From positions 1 through 35,374 of the forward strand of contig DJMN01000051.1 of the NCBI GenBank assembly GCA_002435385.1: a stretch of DNA of 35,374 nt, read 5' to 3'. The stretch is from Patescibacteria group bacterium UBA6489 (GTDB lineage Bacteria; Patescibacteriota; Gracilibacteria; BD1-5; UBA6164). Below are positions 20,920 through 31,168 of the stretch, one piece after another (the first letter of the stretch is position 1; every line of letters begins with the position of its first letter). Made by a program: the position numbers and the translations under genes. A model generated the notes under the pieces. It made no database searches. It was not told the DNA's origin and saw nothing but the letters and a program-made list of their open reading frames with translations.

Positions 20920-21624
20920 ATGAAAAAGATCCAAAGAAATAAAATAACAAATATAGAAAACACAGACATATTTGATAATAAATTTCTATTTGAATATTTA
21001 GTTCCAAACTTTTTTAGTAATTCAAATAACATAGAAATCTATTTCCTCTCAGATCTTCTAGAAAAAAAGAAAAACACAGAAATACTAGAGAAGGTAAAAC
21101 AAAAACCAGCAATGTATGCTAATGTATACTCAGCAGAAGATGAACTACAAATATTTACAGAGTTATTTAATTATGCCATGAATAATAATAAAAAAATTCA
21201 TATAGTATGAGTTACACTAAAAGAAGAAATAGAAATGCTAGAAACATACTATGAAAAACTATGATTTTTTAACAAAGTTTCAAACTGCTTCTATCCAGAT
21301 TTTAGGGAACCACTTATAACAGTTTCGGTAAACATAGAGAATTTAATATGGAGATGAAGCGACTACAAGGCTATGAGAGAAAAAATATTTTTCAATCCAC
21401 CAGTTAGAGAATCAGGACAAAATAAAGCCATGTTTAAGTGAATAAACAGATGAGTAACAGCATGAATACATATAAAAAACTTTGATCAAAAAACAAAAGA
21501 TTTTTTAAGCGAATGTATAAAAAATGAAAAAATATTAGCCCTAACTATAGCAAAAGTTTTGAAGTTTAATTTAGAGGATATTTGATTTGAAGGAGACATA
21601 GAAGAACTTGTGATAAAATATTAA
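20920..21624 (+). CDS. Hypothetical cytosolic protein
   Basis: 234 residues, soluble, mixed alpha/beta by eye, no signal or membrane segment. Noticeable stretches are FLFEYLVPNFFSN, EIYFLSDLLEKKKNTE, FTELFNYAMNNNKKIHIVG, a central ENLIWRGSDYKAMREKIFF and FNPPVRESGQNKAMFKG. The alternation of strand (NIEIYFL, KKIHIVG, LITVSV) and helix suggests a Rossmann-like or ferredoxin-like fold, but I cannot name a family and see no catalytic motif. It is preceded by a divergent promoter region and followed by the odd stretch 21625-21760, then htpG. It appears to be transcribed on its own. Confidence 0.7.
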
Positions 21625-21765
21625 ATGAGTTGTAAAATAAAATTTCTTCCTTTGATGTCAAAGGTAAGGTGAATTGCATATCAAGAGAGGATATCCTGGG
21701 GTGAAGTAACCGAGGCACGAGGGGATGGATTCGAAAAAGGATAACACATATTTTTCTTTTGCATT
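21625..21765. other. GC-richer stretch with small stems, function unknown
   Basis: Begins right at the previous stop. It contains CCTTTGA/TCAAAGG (21649-21655/21658-21664), ATATC/GATAT around 21680, and a block with GGGGTGAAGTAACCGAGGC that is much richer in G and C than the flanks. A 39-codon frame (21625-21744) spans it but shows no domain. Possibly a decayed dispersed repeat or a small RNA. Confidence 0.35.
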
Positions 21766-21782
21766 TTGTCAAGCCCTATTTT

Positions 21783-21810
21783 TTGACTTCTCTCCAAAAA
21801 ACAATAAAAT
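21783..21810 (+). promoter_or_regulatory. Probable sigma-70 promoter of htpG
   Basis: TTGACT (21783-21788) and TAAAAT (21805-21810) with a 16-base spacer. Transcription would begin inside the CIRCE operator just downstream, which is the usual arrangement for HrcA repression. Confidence 0.65.
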
Positions 21811-21811
21811 A

Positions 21812-21838
21812 TTAGCACTTAAATTAAATAGGTGCTAC
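21812..21838. promoter_or_regulatory. CIRCE operator (HrcA binding site) upstream of htpG
   Basis: TTAGCACTT, nine bases, AGGTGCTAC: the CIRCE consensus is TTAGCACTC-N9-GAGTGCTAA, and both the half-sites and the 9-base spacer match. It lies 27 bases before the htpG start and overlaps the expected transcription start, so HrcA bound here would repress htpG until heat or misfolding stress. It implies an hrcA gene elsewhere in the genome. Confidence 0.88.
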
Positions 21839-21865
21839 TTATTTTATATTTTAAAACAAAAAAAT

Positions 21866-23878
21866 ATGTCAAAACATAATTTTGAGGCAGAAACTTGAAA
21901 AATTTTAGAGCTATTAACACACTCTATCTATTCTAACAAAGAAATATTTTTAAGAGAGCTTATTTCAAATGCTTCTGATGCAATAGATAAAGCAAGATTA
22001 AAATCACTTACAGACACTAACTTTTTATGAGATGACACTACATTTAAGATAAAAGTAACTTCTGATAAAGAAAAAAATATAATACTAGTTGAAGATAACG
22101 GTATCTGAATGACAGAAGAAGAACTAAAGAAAAACATCTGAACTATTGCAAAATCAGGGACAAGAGATTTCATAGAAAAACTAAAAAAAGCAAAAGAAGA
22201 CGGAGAACATAATCTAATCTGACAGTTCTGAGTATGATTTTATAGTGCATTTATGGTTGCCGATAAAGTACAAATAGAAACAAAATCTAATTTAGATGAG
22301 GAGTCTTTTATTTGGGAATCAGACTGAAAAACAGGTTATGAAATAAGCAAATGAAACAGAAAAAAAAGATGAACTCTAATTAAATTATTTATAGACGAAG
22401 CGAATAAAGAACTTTTAGAAGAATGGAAACTAAGAGAACTTATAAAAAAATACAGCAACTATGTGGCAATTCCAATTATGCTAGAAGTAGAGGAAAAAGA
22501 TGACAAATGAGAAGTGAAATGAAAAAAATGGGAACAAGTAAATGAAACAATAGCTATCTGGAAAAAATCTAAATCAGATATAAAAACAGAAGAATACAAT
22601 GAGTTCTACAAAACAGTATCAATGGATTATAATGAGCCACTTACTCATATTCATAACAGTGTAGAATGAATGGTAAGCTATAAATCATTACTATACATAC
22701 CAAAAGAGAAAAACCTATTTGCTAATATGTCAGATCCAAATAGAGAGTACTGACCAAAACTATACGTGCAAAATGTACTTATACTAGAAAATGCAAAAGA
22801 ACTACTTCCAGTATGGCTTAGATTTGTATCATGAGTTGTTGAAACTTCAGACTTACCATTAAACATAAGTCGTGAAATGCTACAATCAAACACAGTATTA
22901 GATAAAATTAAAAAAGGTCTAGTGAAAAAAGTTCTATCTGAACTAAAGAAAACAATGGCTAAAGATGAAGAATGATACAAAAAATTCTTAGAAAATTACT
23001 GACAAATTATAAAAGAATGAATTCATTATGAATGAGAATTAAAAGAAGATATTGCATCAGTTGTGAAATTCAAAAGTTTACTAAAAAATGAAATGATATC
23101 TCTAGATAAATATTTAGAAGAAGCAAGAGCAGAAGAAGTAAAAGAAAATGATTGATGTTGTGGATGAAGCTGAAATTGCTCAAATAAGAAGGAATGAGAT
23201 GAATGTTGTGGTAAACATAAATGAGACTCTTGCTGTAAAGATGAAGAAAAGAAAGAAGTAAAAACTATTTATTACATCACATGAAAAAGTGAAGCAGAAG
23301 TTTTGATTAGCCCTTATTTAGAGCAATTTAGAAAAAATAATGTAGATGTAATTTTGTTAACAGACCCAATTGACGAATGGATAATTCAAGCAATGTTTGA
23401 GTACAAATGAAATAAACTAAAATCAGTTATGTCATCTGATATAAAATTAGCAGAGGAAACAGAAGAAGAAAAAGAGAAAAAAGAAAAAAATAAAAAAGCT
23501 TTTAAAGATTTACTTGAACTTATAAAAAATACTATCGGAACAGATAAGTTAGAAAAAGTAGAATTAAATGAAAATCTAGGAGGATATTTATGAGCAATAA
23601 AAACTCCTGAAAACTGAATGACTCCACAAATGGAAAAGATGATGAAAGCTATGTGACAGCGAATACCAGCACAAAAAAGGATTCTAGAATTAAACCCACA
23701 AGATAAATTGATAAAATCTATGCAAAAAGAGTTTAAAAAGGATGTAAAATCTAAAAAACTTCAAGACATGATAAGTTATTCATACTATCAAGCTGTTTTA
23801 CTAGAATGATGAGAAGTTGAAAATATTTGAGAGTTCATCAAACTGACAAACAAGTTTGCAGGAGAATATTTGAAATAA
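21866..23878 (+). CDS. htpG: Chaperone HtpG (Hsp90) with a cysteine-rich insertion
   Basis: 670 residues, somewhat longer than the usual 610-640. ATP-dependent chaperone. N-terminal ATPase: FEAETGKILELL, LRELISNASDAIDK, VEDNGIGMTEEEL, GTIAKSGTRDF and the lid GQFGVGFYSAFMVAD. Middle domain: LYIPKEKNLF, LYVQNVLI, VSGVVETSDLPLNISREMLQ. C-terminal: YYITGKSEAEV, PQMEKMMKAMGQ and a dimerisation region. Between SLDKYLEEARAEEV and TIYYITG there is an extra ~40-residue hydrophilic stretch with seven Cys (431, 432 to 456, 457) and a His, including CCGGSGNC, ECCGKHKG and SCC. This looks like a metal- or redox-sensing insert. Regulated by the CIRCE site upstream and closed by a strong terminator. Confidence 0.97.
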
Positions 23879-23914
23879 TTCTTGGTAAACTATGAATTTT
23901 TTATAGCAAAAACA

Positions 23915-23952
23915 AAAAAGAGAAATATTAAAACTTTAATATTTCTCTTTTT
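23915..23952. terminator. Bidirectional terminator between htpG and the convergent TPR gene
   Basis: AAAAAGAGAAATATTA (23915-23930) and TAATATTTCTCTTTTT (23937-23952) form a perfect 16-bp stem with a 6-base loop and A/T flanks usable from both strands. It sits between two convergent stops (23878 and 23979). Confidence 0.9.
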
Positions 23953-23978
23953 ATGTTCAGTTAGATATTGAATATGTG

Positions 23979-25889
23979 CTATGCAGATTTGGAATTTAAT
24001 TTCTTTTTCACTTCATCAATTTTATCTTTAACAAATCATGTGTTAGGATTTAGCTCGGAATACCTTTCATAAAAAATTAGTGCTCTATTATAATCAGAAA
24101 GCTTATCTTCATATATAGCAGCTAGTTCATAACATATAGTGCCATTATCAGGGGCTAAAGTAAGCCCCTGTTCCAAACTAGCTATTGCTTCTTGGACTCT
24201 ATTAAGAAGTTTATATGAGATTCCTAGATATAGGAGTGCGGAAGTATTATTCTTATCAAGTCTAACAGCTTTTTGTAAGTATTTTAAAGCTTTATCATTA
24301 TCTTTAATTTTATTTATATACAATTTACCCAATTCTACATAAAGGTCACTATCATTAGGGGTGATATCAATAGCTCTTTCTAGTAATTCTAAAGATTTTT
24401 CATATCAATATTGGGAAAATATTCATTGGTAAAGAATTCATAAACTTTTATATGCGTGAGCATTTTTGTTATCCTTTTGTAATATTATTTTTAGTTGTCC
24501 TTCTACCTTTTTAAAATCTTCTTCATTGAAAAAAATTTTATTAGAAAAATTCACACAACTATACAGATGATAGGGCTTAATAAGAAGAGCGAATTCATAA
24601 ATTTCTTTTTCTTTATTATTTTCAACATTTATATCAGAAATTAATTGAGCAATATATTCTGCTATATCAGGTGAGAAAGGTTGATTCTCTTGTTTTTCAT
24701 ACTGAATCAGTTTTTGTTTTCAATGAGTTTTTCAATCGTATTTAGCAATATAATATTCAGTAGGGGTGCTTATAAAATAGCTATCATTAGAAATTACTCA
24801 GTATTCTTGAGCTCTTCAAAATTCTTCTATACAACGTATACGAGTATCAAAAGTATCACATATCAATGGATGATTACGAATCTTTAGTGAAGCATGATCA
24901 TTTACATCAATGAATTCATTTATTAAAGAATTAAATTCCGTAGCAATTGTTATATTTATAGAAGTTTTATCATTACAATCTATTCCTGATGATTTTTCTG
25001 TTAACTTTTTATTAATCCACCAAGCTTGATAAAGGTTATCTATTAATTCTTCATATTCTTTTTCTGTTTTTTCCCTTTTGAAGTTATCTATATATGATTT
25101 TGCTTCAGGCAATAAAACACTATTTGTATATTTTTTATAATCAGATTTATCAAGTTTGTCTTTATTTTTTCTTTCTAAATTTGCGATATGAGAATAAAAA
25201 TCATCTTCCGGTAAGTATTTTCAGAAAAGTTCTCTTTCTTTCTCTTGTATTGATTTTTTATTTACTTTGTTAAATTCTTGTTTTTCTTTTTCCAAAAAGC
25301 CTATAAACTCATTTAGTATTTTTTCTTTTATGTCATTTCTGAGTCAAGAGTAGGTTAGTCTTATAGCTAATGCAATATGTCATAGAAAACCCTCTTCTCA
25401 TAATGTAATAAGATTTTTGGCATGTTCCTCCTTATTTTCTGATTGTATCATCTCAATAATACTATTTTCAGTTAAATAAATTATCACTTCTTTATTTATT
25501 TGTTCTTTATATTCTGGTATTTGTCTCAAAATACGAACCCTTGCTCAGAGTTCTGATATAGTTTCGCCATAGGATTCTTTCATTCTTTTTCTATATCAGT
25601 CTATTGACTTTGAGATAAGTTCTTCTTGTTCTACAACTGGATTATTATTTAGTTCAGTTTTTATATCTTGTACTACTTCTTCAACTTGTTTAGCTGATAT
25701 ATTAACTCATCTTATTCTTTCTGGATTTTCTTGAACTTTTACCTTTTCATATCATACACTTTGTAATTCTTCAAAAAGTTCAATTAATTTTGCAACTTTA
25801 TTTCTAGTTTCTTCACTAGTCTCTAAATTTTGGGGGGGTAAATAAGTGTCATTTTGTTTAGTACTTATATCTTCTGGTATCTTTGGCAT
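23979..25889 (-). CDS. Large helical protein with C-terminal TPR repeats
   Basis: 636 residues, no signal or membrane segment if started at MPKIPEDIS (25889). An in-frame ATG at 25982 would add a hydrophobic FYFLVFFAK stretch, but this looks like non-coding sequence. The first ~480 residues are mostly charged helices (for example SIDGYRKRMKESYGETISEL, KNLITLGEEGFLG) with no recognised domain. From about 500 onwards there are three to four TPRs: AHAYKSLGILYQGIF, DLYVELGKLYINKIKDNDKA, ALLYLGISYKLLNRVQEAI, TICYELAAIYEDKLSDYNRA. TPRs mediate protein-protein contacts, so it is probably a scaffold or adaptor. It is a lone gene flanked by the shared terminator and a divergent promoter region. Confidence 0.8.
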
Positions 25890-25924
25890 AATATAAATTA
25901 TTAGGAAATAGTTAACTTTATTTA

Positions 25925-25954
25925 ATTTTAACATATTTTTATTACATTTAGCAA
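25925..25954 (-). promoter_or_regulatory. Possible sigma-70 promoter of the TPR gene
   Basis: On the minus strand TTGCTA (25949-25954) and TAAAAT (25925-25930) with an 18-base spacer, about 36 bases before the start at 25889. In such A/T-rich DNA this could be chance. Confidence 0.35.
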
Positions 25955-26050
25955 AAAAAACTAAAAAATAAAAACTAGTCACACTTTTCCCATTTATCCG
26001 TATACTAGCATGTAGCTACTTACACCTTAATTTTATAAATACAATTATAT

Positions 26051-27751
26051 ATGAAAGTAAATAAAACAATATCTTGAGTTCTTTTATGAACTATGTTTAT
26101 AACAATAACTTGAGTAAGTGCATTTGAAAATGATGATTTGAAAAAACACATTTTAAATGAAATAAAAATGGAAAAACAACTTCCTGAAGAAGATTTTAAA
26201 GAACTATCTGAGTGATTAGACATAATTAATAAGCAAGACTTTACAGAAATGCTTAAATCAGAAATTGAAATACTAGAAGATGATAATATAAAAAAAGAAT
26301 TTGAGAATAGACTATCAAATCTTGAAAAAGAAGAAAATATGGATTTATTTTTGGAAAGTATTGAAAAACTAAAGATGGAATTAGATGACGCCATGATAAA
26401 GCAAATGGATGCTAATTTGGAAATGCCCGAAGATAAAATTTCCTTAGAAAAAGAAGAGCTAAAATTTGATGATATCAAAGAGGCTCATATAGCAGAGTTA
26501 GAGGATATGCTAAAATTTGTGGAAAAAAAAGAGCACAAAGAACAATTGAAAAAAAGTATTGATACTTTAAAAAAAGCAACCAGTGAAGAGGAACTAATGC
26601 AAATAGTTGATAAAGAGCATGAAAAAATAAATGAACTATATTTCCTAGAGTACAAAGAGGTTCCAGATAAAGAAATGATGAGAATTGAACAAGAAAAATT
26701 TACTCAAATGAAAAAAGATATTGTTGAATCTTTAAAAGTTGAAATCTACTCACTTAAAGATGAAAAAGTAAAGAAAGAGCTATTATGAAAATTAAAAACT
26801 CTTGAAACTATAGAAAAAGAAGGGGATTTTTTCCCTAAATTAGATGAAATATATGGTAATGAATCTTTAAGAAAATACTATGAATATAATAAAGAGGATT
26901 ATGTAAAACCAGAAGAATATATTTCTCCAGATTTTAATGAAGAAGAAATGATGAAAGAGATGGCAGCAAAACTAAAAGAAGAGATTAATTCTATAGAAAA
27001 TAGAGAAACTAGAAACAAACTATTAGAAGAATTAAAAGATTTAGAATCAATAGAAAATGAGGGAGAATTTATGGTTAGGCTTGATGAAATTCAAAATAGT
27101 GAAGCATTAATGAATTACTATATACAGGAAGAAGGAATACTTACACCAGAAGAAGAAATGATAAATGCATTAAAAGATCATGTAAATACATTAGAAGATG
27201 AACAGGTAAAAAATAGACTGCTAGAAGAAATAAATAAAATAGAATCAGCAGAAGATGGAAAAGAGATGATGATAAAAATAGATAAAATTTATAGTGACCC
27301 AGCATTAATGGGAGAATATGAAGAAGTTGAATTTGTTCCTGGAGACTTCAAAACACCAATAGTAGAGAAGTTAAAATCTGAAATTAATTCATTAAAGGAT
27401 GAATCAATAAAAAAAGAATTACTAGAACAACTAAAGAGAATAGAAGCTATAAAAGATGAATGAAAATTTATGGCTGAAATAGATAAACTACAAACTCACG
27501 AAGCATTAATGCAAAATTACCAAGAAGATATTAATTTAGAAATGCCTGAAATGTTTCCAGAAGAAAAATTAAAGTTAGAGGAAAATTCATTAGAAAATCC
27601 TTCTGAAATTCCTTGAATTATGCCAGAGGAAGAAAGAATGAAATTAGAAGAAAACTGAATAGAAGATCAAGAAATACTTCCTGAAATTCTTCCAAAAGAA
27701 GAGGAAATAAAATTAGAAGAGAGTTCTGTAGAAAACTTAGAAGTTAGATAA
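26051..27751 (+). CDS. Secreted helical protein with six ~75-residue repeats
   Basis: 566 residues. Signal peptide KVNKTISGVLLGTMFITITGVSAFE (first 25 residues), then a very Glu/Lys-rich helical protein. Six related units follow the pattern LKxEINSLEDExxKKxLLExLKxIExxxxEGxFMxxIDKIxxxxALMxxY, best seen in LKEEINSIENRETRNKLLEE, LKDHVNTLEDEQVKNRLLEE and LKSEINSLKDESIKKELLEQ; the first two copies are more diverged. The tail (about 500-566) is acidic with repeated MPEE/LPEE and LEENS motifs. It resembles helical stalk or coiled-coil surface proteins, but I cannot assign a family. It leads the cluster with an ECF sigma factor and small membrane protein, suggesting an envelope-stress connection. Confidence 0.8.
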
Positions 27752-27803
27752 TAATAAAAGTATACGACCAATTTTAATATGCTTAATTTAAAAACAATAA
27801 AAT

Positions 27804-28325
27804 ATGAGTTATATAAGCAACTATGAAGAGTTTAAAGACAAGGTTTTTTCATACTTCTATTACAATCTAAATAAAGATAGAGAATTAGCCGAAGACTTAA
27901 CAAGTGAAACTTTTCTAAAATGATTTGACAAGTTTGATAGCTATAATCCTGATTATAAATTTTCAACTTGGATTTTCACTATAGCAAGGAATACTCTAAC
28001 AGACTATTTCAGAAAAAATAAAATAGATTTAAGTCTTGATGAGATGGAGGAAACAGGTTATGCTGAATTTCTAAAATTTGAACAAGACCTTGATAAAAAA
28101 ATTGATAATGAAACAGTATTATCAGAAGCCCAAAATGCTATATGAGAACTACCATCAATACAAAAAGATATAATTATAATGAAATATTTATCTGAATTTA
28201 CCACAAAAGAAATTTCTAATATTACCTGAAAAACAGAAGTAAATATAAGAAAAATAATAAGTCGATGATTAAAAAAAATCCTTAAAACTTTAAATTCTAA
28301 AAATATAACACATGAAAAATTTTAA
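27804..28325 (+). CDS. ECF-type sigma-70 factor
   Basis: 173 residues. Region 2: VFSYFYYNLNKDRELAEDLTSETFLKGF and KFSTWIFTIARNTLTDYFRK, the core-binding and -10-recognition helices. Region 4: AIGELPSIQKDIIIMKYLSEF, TTKEISNITGKTEVNIRKIIS and GLKKIL, the -35-recognition helix-turn-helix. Region 1.1 and 3 are absent, as in extracytoplasmic-function factors. It redirects RNA polymerase to a small regulon, usually for envelope or redox stress. Located 52 bases after the secreted repeat protein and overlapping the next gene by 14 bases, the usual sigma/anti-sigma arrangement. The target promoters cannot be told from the window alone. Confidence 0.93.
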
Positions 28326-28662
28326 ATTAGAAACAGTTAAAATATCAAGAATGAAAAGCTTAAAAATTAAGCTAAAATTATATTCTTTAATATTTAAGAA
28401 AAATATGAAAATCTCAAAAATGAAGGTTGCTATCCCTGTGCTTATGTTATTTGCCTTAGTATTTGGAGTTTTATCAACTATGAAAACAGATATAGAAGAT
28501 ACTACTAATATATCTCAAGAAAAAAACATAGCTATGAGTGAAATAGTTAAAGATGTTATAAAATTTAAAAAAGAAAAAATTGCTCAAAATATGATAAAAC
28601 AGGATAAATATGATAAATACAGAACTTACGCGATGGTTAGAGAAAACACTTTAAGATTTTAG
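28312..28662 (+). CDS. Small single-pass membrane protein, candidate anti-sigma factor
   Basis: 116 residues. A basic N-terminal ~40 residues (KISRMKSLKIKLKLY, KKNMKISKMK) precedes one membrane helix (VAIPVLMLFALVFGVLS, about 39-56) and a short charged external tail. It overlaps the ECF sigma gene by 14 bases in another frame, implying translational coupling. The place and topology (cytoplasmic N-terminus, one helix, external C-terminus) fit an anti-sigma factor, but there is no zinc-finger HxxxCxxC or other recognised anti-sigma motif, so this is inference from context. An internal ATG after the basic stretch is a possible alternative start. A terminator follows. Confidence 0.65.
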   Translation: MKNFKLETVKISRMKSLKIKLKLYSLIFKKNMKISKMKVAIPVLMLFALVFGVLSTMKTDIEDTTNISQEKNIAMSEIVKDVIKFKKEKIAQNMIKQDKYDKYRTYAMVRENTLRF

Positions 28663-28682
28663 TTATTGTCACTATTCCAGTA

Positions 28683-28714
28683 AAAAAAGATATTTGATTT
28701 CAAATATCTTTTTT
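28683..28714 (+). terminator. Rho-independent terminator after the sigma operon
   Basis: A-run (28682-28688), GATATTTGA (28689-28697) pairing with TCAAATATC (28700-28708), then TTTTTT. It also borders the end of the convergent Nudix gene. Confidence 0.85.
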
Positions 28715-29141
28715 ACATGTTATAAAACATTTTTATACATTCATCTAAATCTTCTATTAAATTTTCTTTTAAAGCATCCTCTCCTGAAAACCATTTATAT
28801 TCACTATGCTCAACAGGATTTAGAGTAATTTCAGTTTTTTTATCAATTTTCAAATGAAACATATGATAAACAAAATCATATTTATGATTTACATAAAGCT
28901 TATCAAAATATTTTAGTTCATTTTTACTTACAACAACTCAAGTTTCTTCAAATAATTCTCTTTTCATAGCATCCTCTAAACTTTCTCACTCATCCTGTTT
29001 TCAAGCAGGCATTCACCAAGTATTTCACTGAATTTTATTCTTATTTCTAAGAAGTAATAGTATCTCAGAATCGTATTCTACAAAGCATCATACAACATTA
29101 AATCTCGGATTGAAGTTATTGGGGGGATTCTTGTGAAGCAT
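28713..29141 (-). CDS. Nudix hydrolase
   Basis: 142 residues. Perfect Nudix box GX5EX7REUXEEXGU: GKQDEGESLEDAMKRELFEETGV, whose glutamates bind the divalent metals for pyrophosphate hydrolysis. The N-terminal GCFVEYDSEILLLLRNKNK and the sequence GNTWGMPAG before the box fit MutT-like and ADP-ribose/NTP-type members. It likely cleans up damaged nucleotides or nucleoside diphosphate-X compounds; the substrate cannot be told. Several conserved glycines in and before the box are TGA codons. Its stop overlaps the terminator of the convergent sigma operon, and a separate terminator (29197-29228) divides it from serS upstream. Confidence 0.93.
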
Positions 29142-29196
29142 AGAAAAAATTTATTAATCGTAATTTTATTTATACTTAAAAGATATGATTAAAAAC

Positions 29197-29228
29197 AAAA
29201 TAGTTTTAAGTATGTTTAAAACTATTTT
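29197..29228 (-). terminator. Terminator downstream of serS
   Basis: AAAATAGTTTTAA (29197-29209) and TTAAAACTATTTT (29216-29228) form a perfect 13-bp stem with a 6-base loop just after the serS stop (29241), read on the minus strand. T-rich flank on the exit side. Confidence 0.8.
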
Positions 29229-29240
29229 ATTGCGAAATCA

Positions 29241-30545
29241 CTATCCAATCATCTCTCTACCACCCATAAATGGTCTTAAAACGTTAGGTATAACAATCTT
29301 TCCATCTTTAGTTTGATTATTTTCAAAAATAGCTATCAAAATTCTACCTATTGCAAATGCTGTTGCATCATTTGTGTGTAATAATTTCTTTTTTCCATCT
29401 TCATCTTTATAGAATGATTTAACTCCTCTCATTTGGAAATCAGTCATATAATCAGATGTATGAGTTTCTCTATATTTTCCTTGAGAAGGAATCCAACACT
29501 CTATATCAAACTGATTATAATCTGGTTTACCTGTATCTCATGTACAAACTTGTTGAAGTCTATAAGGAATCTCTAACTGTTGTACTAAATACTCTTGAAT
29601 AGCAACAATTAATTTTTGTTCATCTTCTCAAGTCTCAGCATCTGTAAAACTTTCCATTTCAAGTTTATCAAACTGATGAACTCTAAGAATTCCTCACATA
29701 TCTTTTCAGTAAGTTCCAGCTTCTCTTCTAAATGCACTAGAGTATCCTATAAACCTAACTGGTAGTTCTGATTTTTCTAAAGTTTTTCACATATAATATG
29801 GTGCCATAGTATGCTCAGCAGAAGCAACCATATTTATTTTATCTTCTTCAAATTTATAAGTTTGTTCTCCAAATACTCTATGAATACTTTTTTGTACATC
29901 ATTTCTAATCATTACAGGAGGAAGCATTGGTTGAAAAGCTTTAGAAGAAAGATTTAATCACTTTTCTTTTATAAGTTTTTTAATAACCTCTTCATTTCAA
30001 AGAGTCTGAAAAACAAGATTAACAATAGCAAATTGCATCAAAACAGCTTCATTTTTTAGGTAGTAGAATCTAGAACCAGATACTTCGGCTGCTGTTTCAA
30101 CATCTATTAAATTTAAAGCAGTTCAAAGTTGCATATGATCTTTTACTTCAAAATCAAATTCAGGAATTTTTCACCATTCTTTTATAGTAACATTATCTTC
30201 ATCACTTGCTCATTCTGGCATACTTGGACTTGGAGGATTTGGAATATTCATTAAAAGTTCATCCCATTCCACCATCGCAGCTTTTAGCTCTTCTTCTGCT
30301 TGTTGTACCTCTTTTTTTAAGTCTCATACTTTTGCTATCATAGCTTCTCTTTCACTAGCGTCAGCTTTTGCTATCTCAGCAGAAGCTTTATTTTGCTCAG
30401 CTCTTTTCTCATCAAACTTTTGTTGTAGTTCTTTTCTTTTATCATCTAATTTTCCCCAACCATCTATATCTACTTTTACTCTTTTTTTTCTAGCTCAATC
30501 TTTTACTAATTCTAGATTAGCTCTTATATATTTTGGATCTAACAT
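29241..30545 (-). CDS. serS: Seryl-tRNA synthetase
   Basis: 434 residues, full length for the family. Class II aminoacyl-tRNA synthetase that charges tRNA-Ser with serine. N-terminal coiled-coil arm (about 1-110; LDDKRKELQQKF, VGDLKKEVQQAEEEL) grips the tRNA long arm. Catalytic core: GSRFYYLKNEAVLMQFA, AFQPMLPPVMIRNDV, AEHTMAPYYMG, motif 2 AFRREAGTYGKDMGGILRVHQFDK, and motif 3 region NDATAFAIGRILIAIFENNQ with VIPNVLRPFMGG. Many conserved Gly are TGA codons, strong support for the recoding. Ends with TAG. It lies 27 bases after the GNAT gene and is the end of the 29241-31621 run, closed by its own terminator. Confidence 0.97.
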
Positions 30546-30572
30546 AATATTTTAAATTAAAAATTAAAAGTT

Positions 30573-31148
30573 TTATTTATTTATAGGATAAAAAAAGTAA
30601 ATAGCTTCTTTTGAATACTTGTTTGGCTTTTCATTTCAATATATAAAAAACTTAGTTCCAGCAAACTCAAATCACATATGTATAAGTAACTTATTTGCTT
30701 GATATTTTGTAGTATCCATTTCAGCATAGATTCCTCTACAGTTTTTATTTTCTTTAGCCAGTTCTATACATTTTAAAACTAAAGCTTTTCATAATCATTT
30801 TCTAGAATAATTATTTGATACTAGAATCCCCCTAATATCTAGAACTTCTGATTTTCACCACTTTTCCCACTTAGCTAACAAATATCAAGCTGGATTATTC
30901 TCATAAAAGACAACTAAAGATACACTATTTAGAGCTTTAATATCTTCTATAACATCTTCCATTATTTCATCAATATAAACTTTAGATTCATTTTTTATAG
31001 ATTTTGGCAGTTTAATTTCAAAAAAAGAAATTTGTTTATCTTTATTAGAATATGAAATACTATGCATTGAATCATAAGTATTTGTATAATCTAATTTTGA
31101 AAGAGCTATAAAATCCTCAGATAAACCTTTTTTTACTTCAATTTTCAT
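30573..31148 (-). CDS. GNAT-family N-acetyltransferase
   Basis: 191 residues. The C-terminal part has the acetyl-CoA-binding motif A, LDIRGILVSNNYSRKGLGKAL (R/Q-x-x-G-x-G/A type), followed by helix VLKCIELAKENKNCRGIYAE and motif B NKLLIHMGFEFAGTKFFIYG. The N-terminal ~100 residues (LSEDFIALSKLDYTNTYDSM) form the acceptor-binding part. It transfers an acetyl group from acetyl-CoA to an amine; the substrate is unknown. It is wedged between smpB and serS with gaps of 20 and 27 bases, so it is probably co-transcribed with translation genes, and a ribosomal-protein or small-molecule acceptor is possible but not shown. Confidence 0.9.
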
Positions 31149-31168
31149 AAATATTAATATTAAGGATA

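Noticed and set aside
21625..21744. 39-codon open frame.
   Set aside because: No homology I recognise, no start context, and it coincides with a stem-rich GC-rich stretch; likely chance.
21700..21745. GGATTCGAA resembles a tRNA T-arm.
   Set aside because: No acceptor stem, D-arm or anticodon arm can be folded around it.
25890..25982. Upstream in-frame ATG (25982) extending the TPR protein with a hydrophobic stretch.
   Set aside because: The stretch lacks a usual signal-peptide layout, and it covers the likely promoter; the start at 25889 is preferred.
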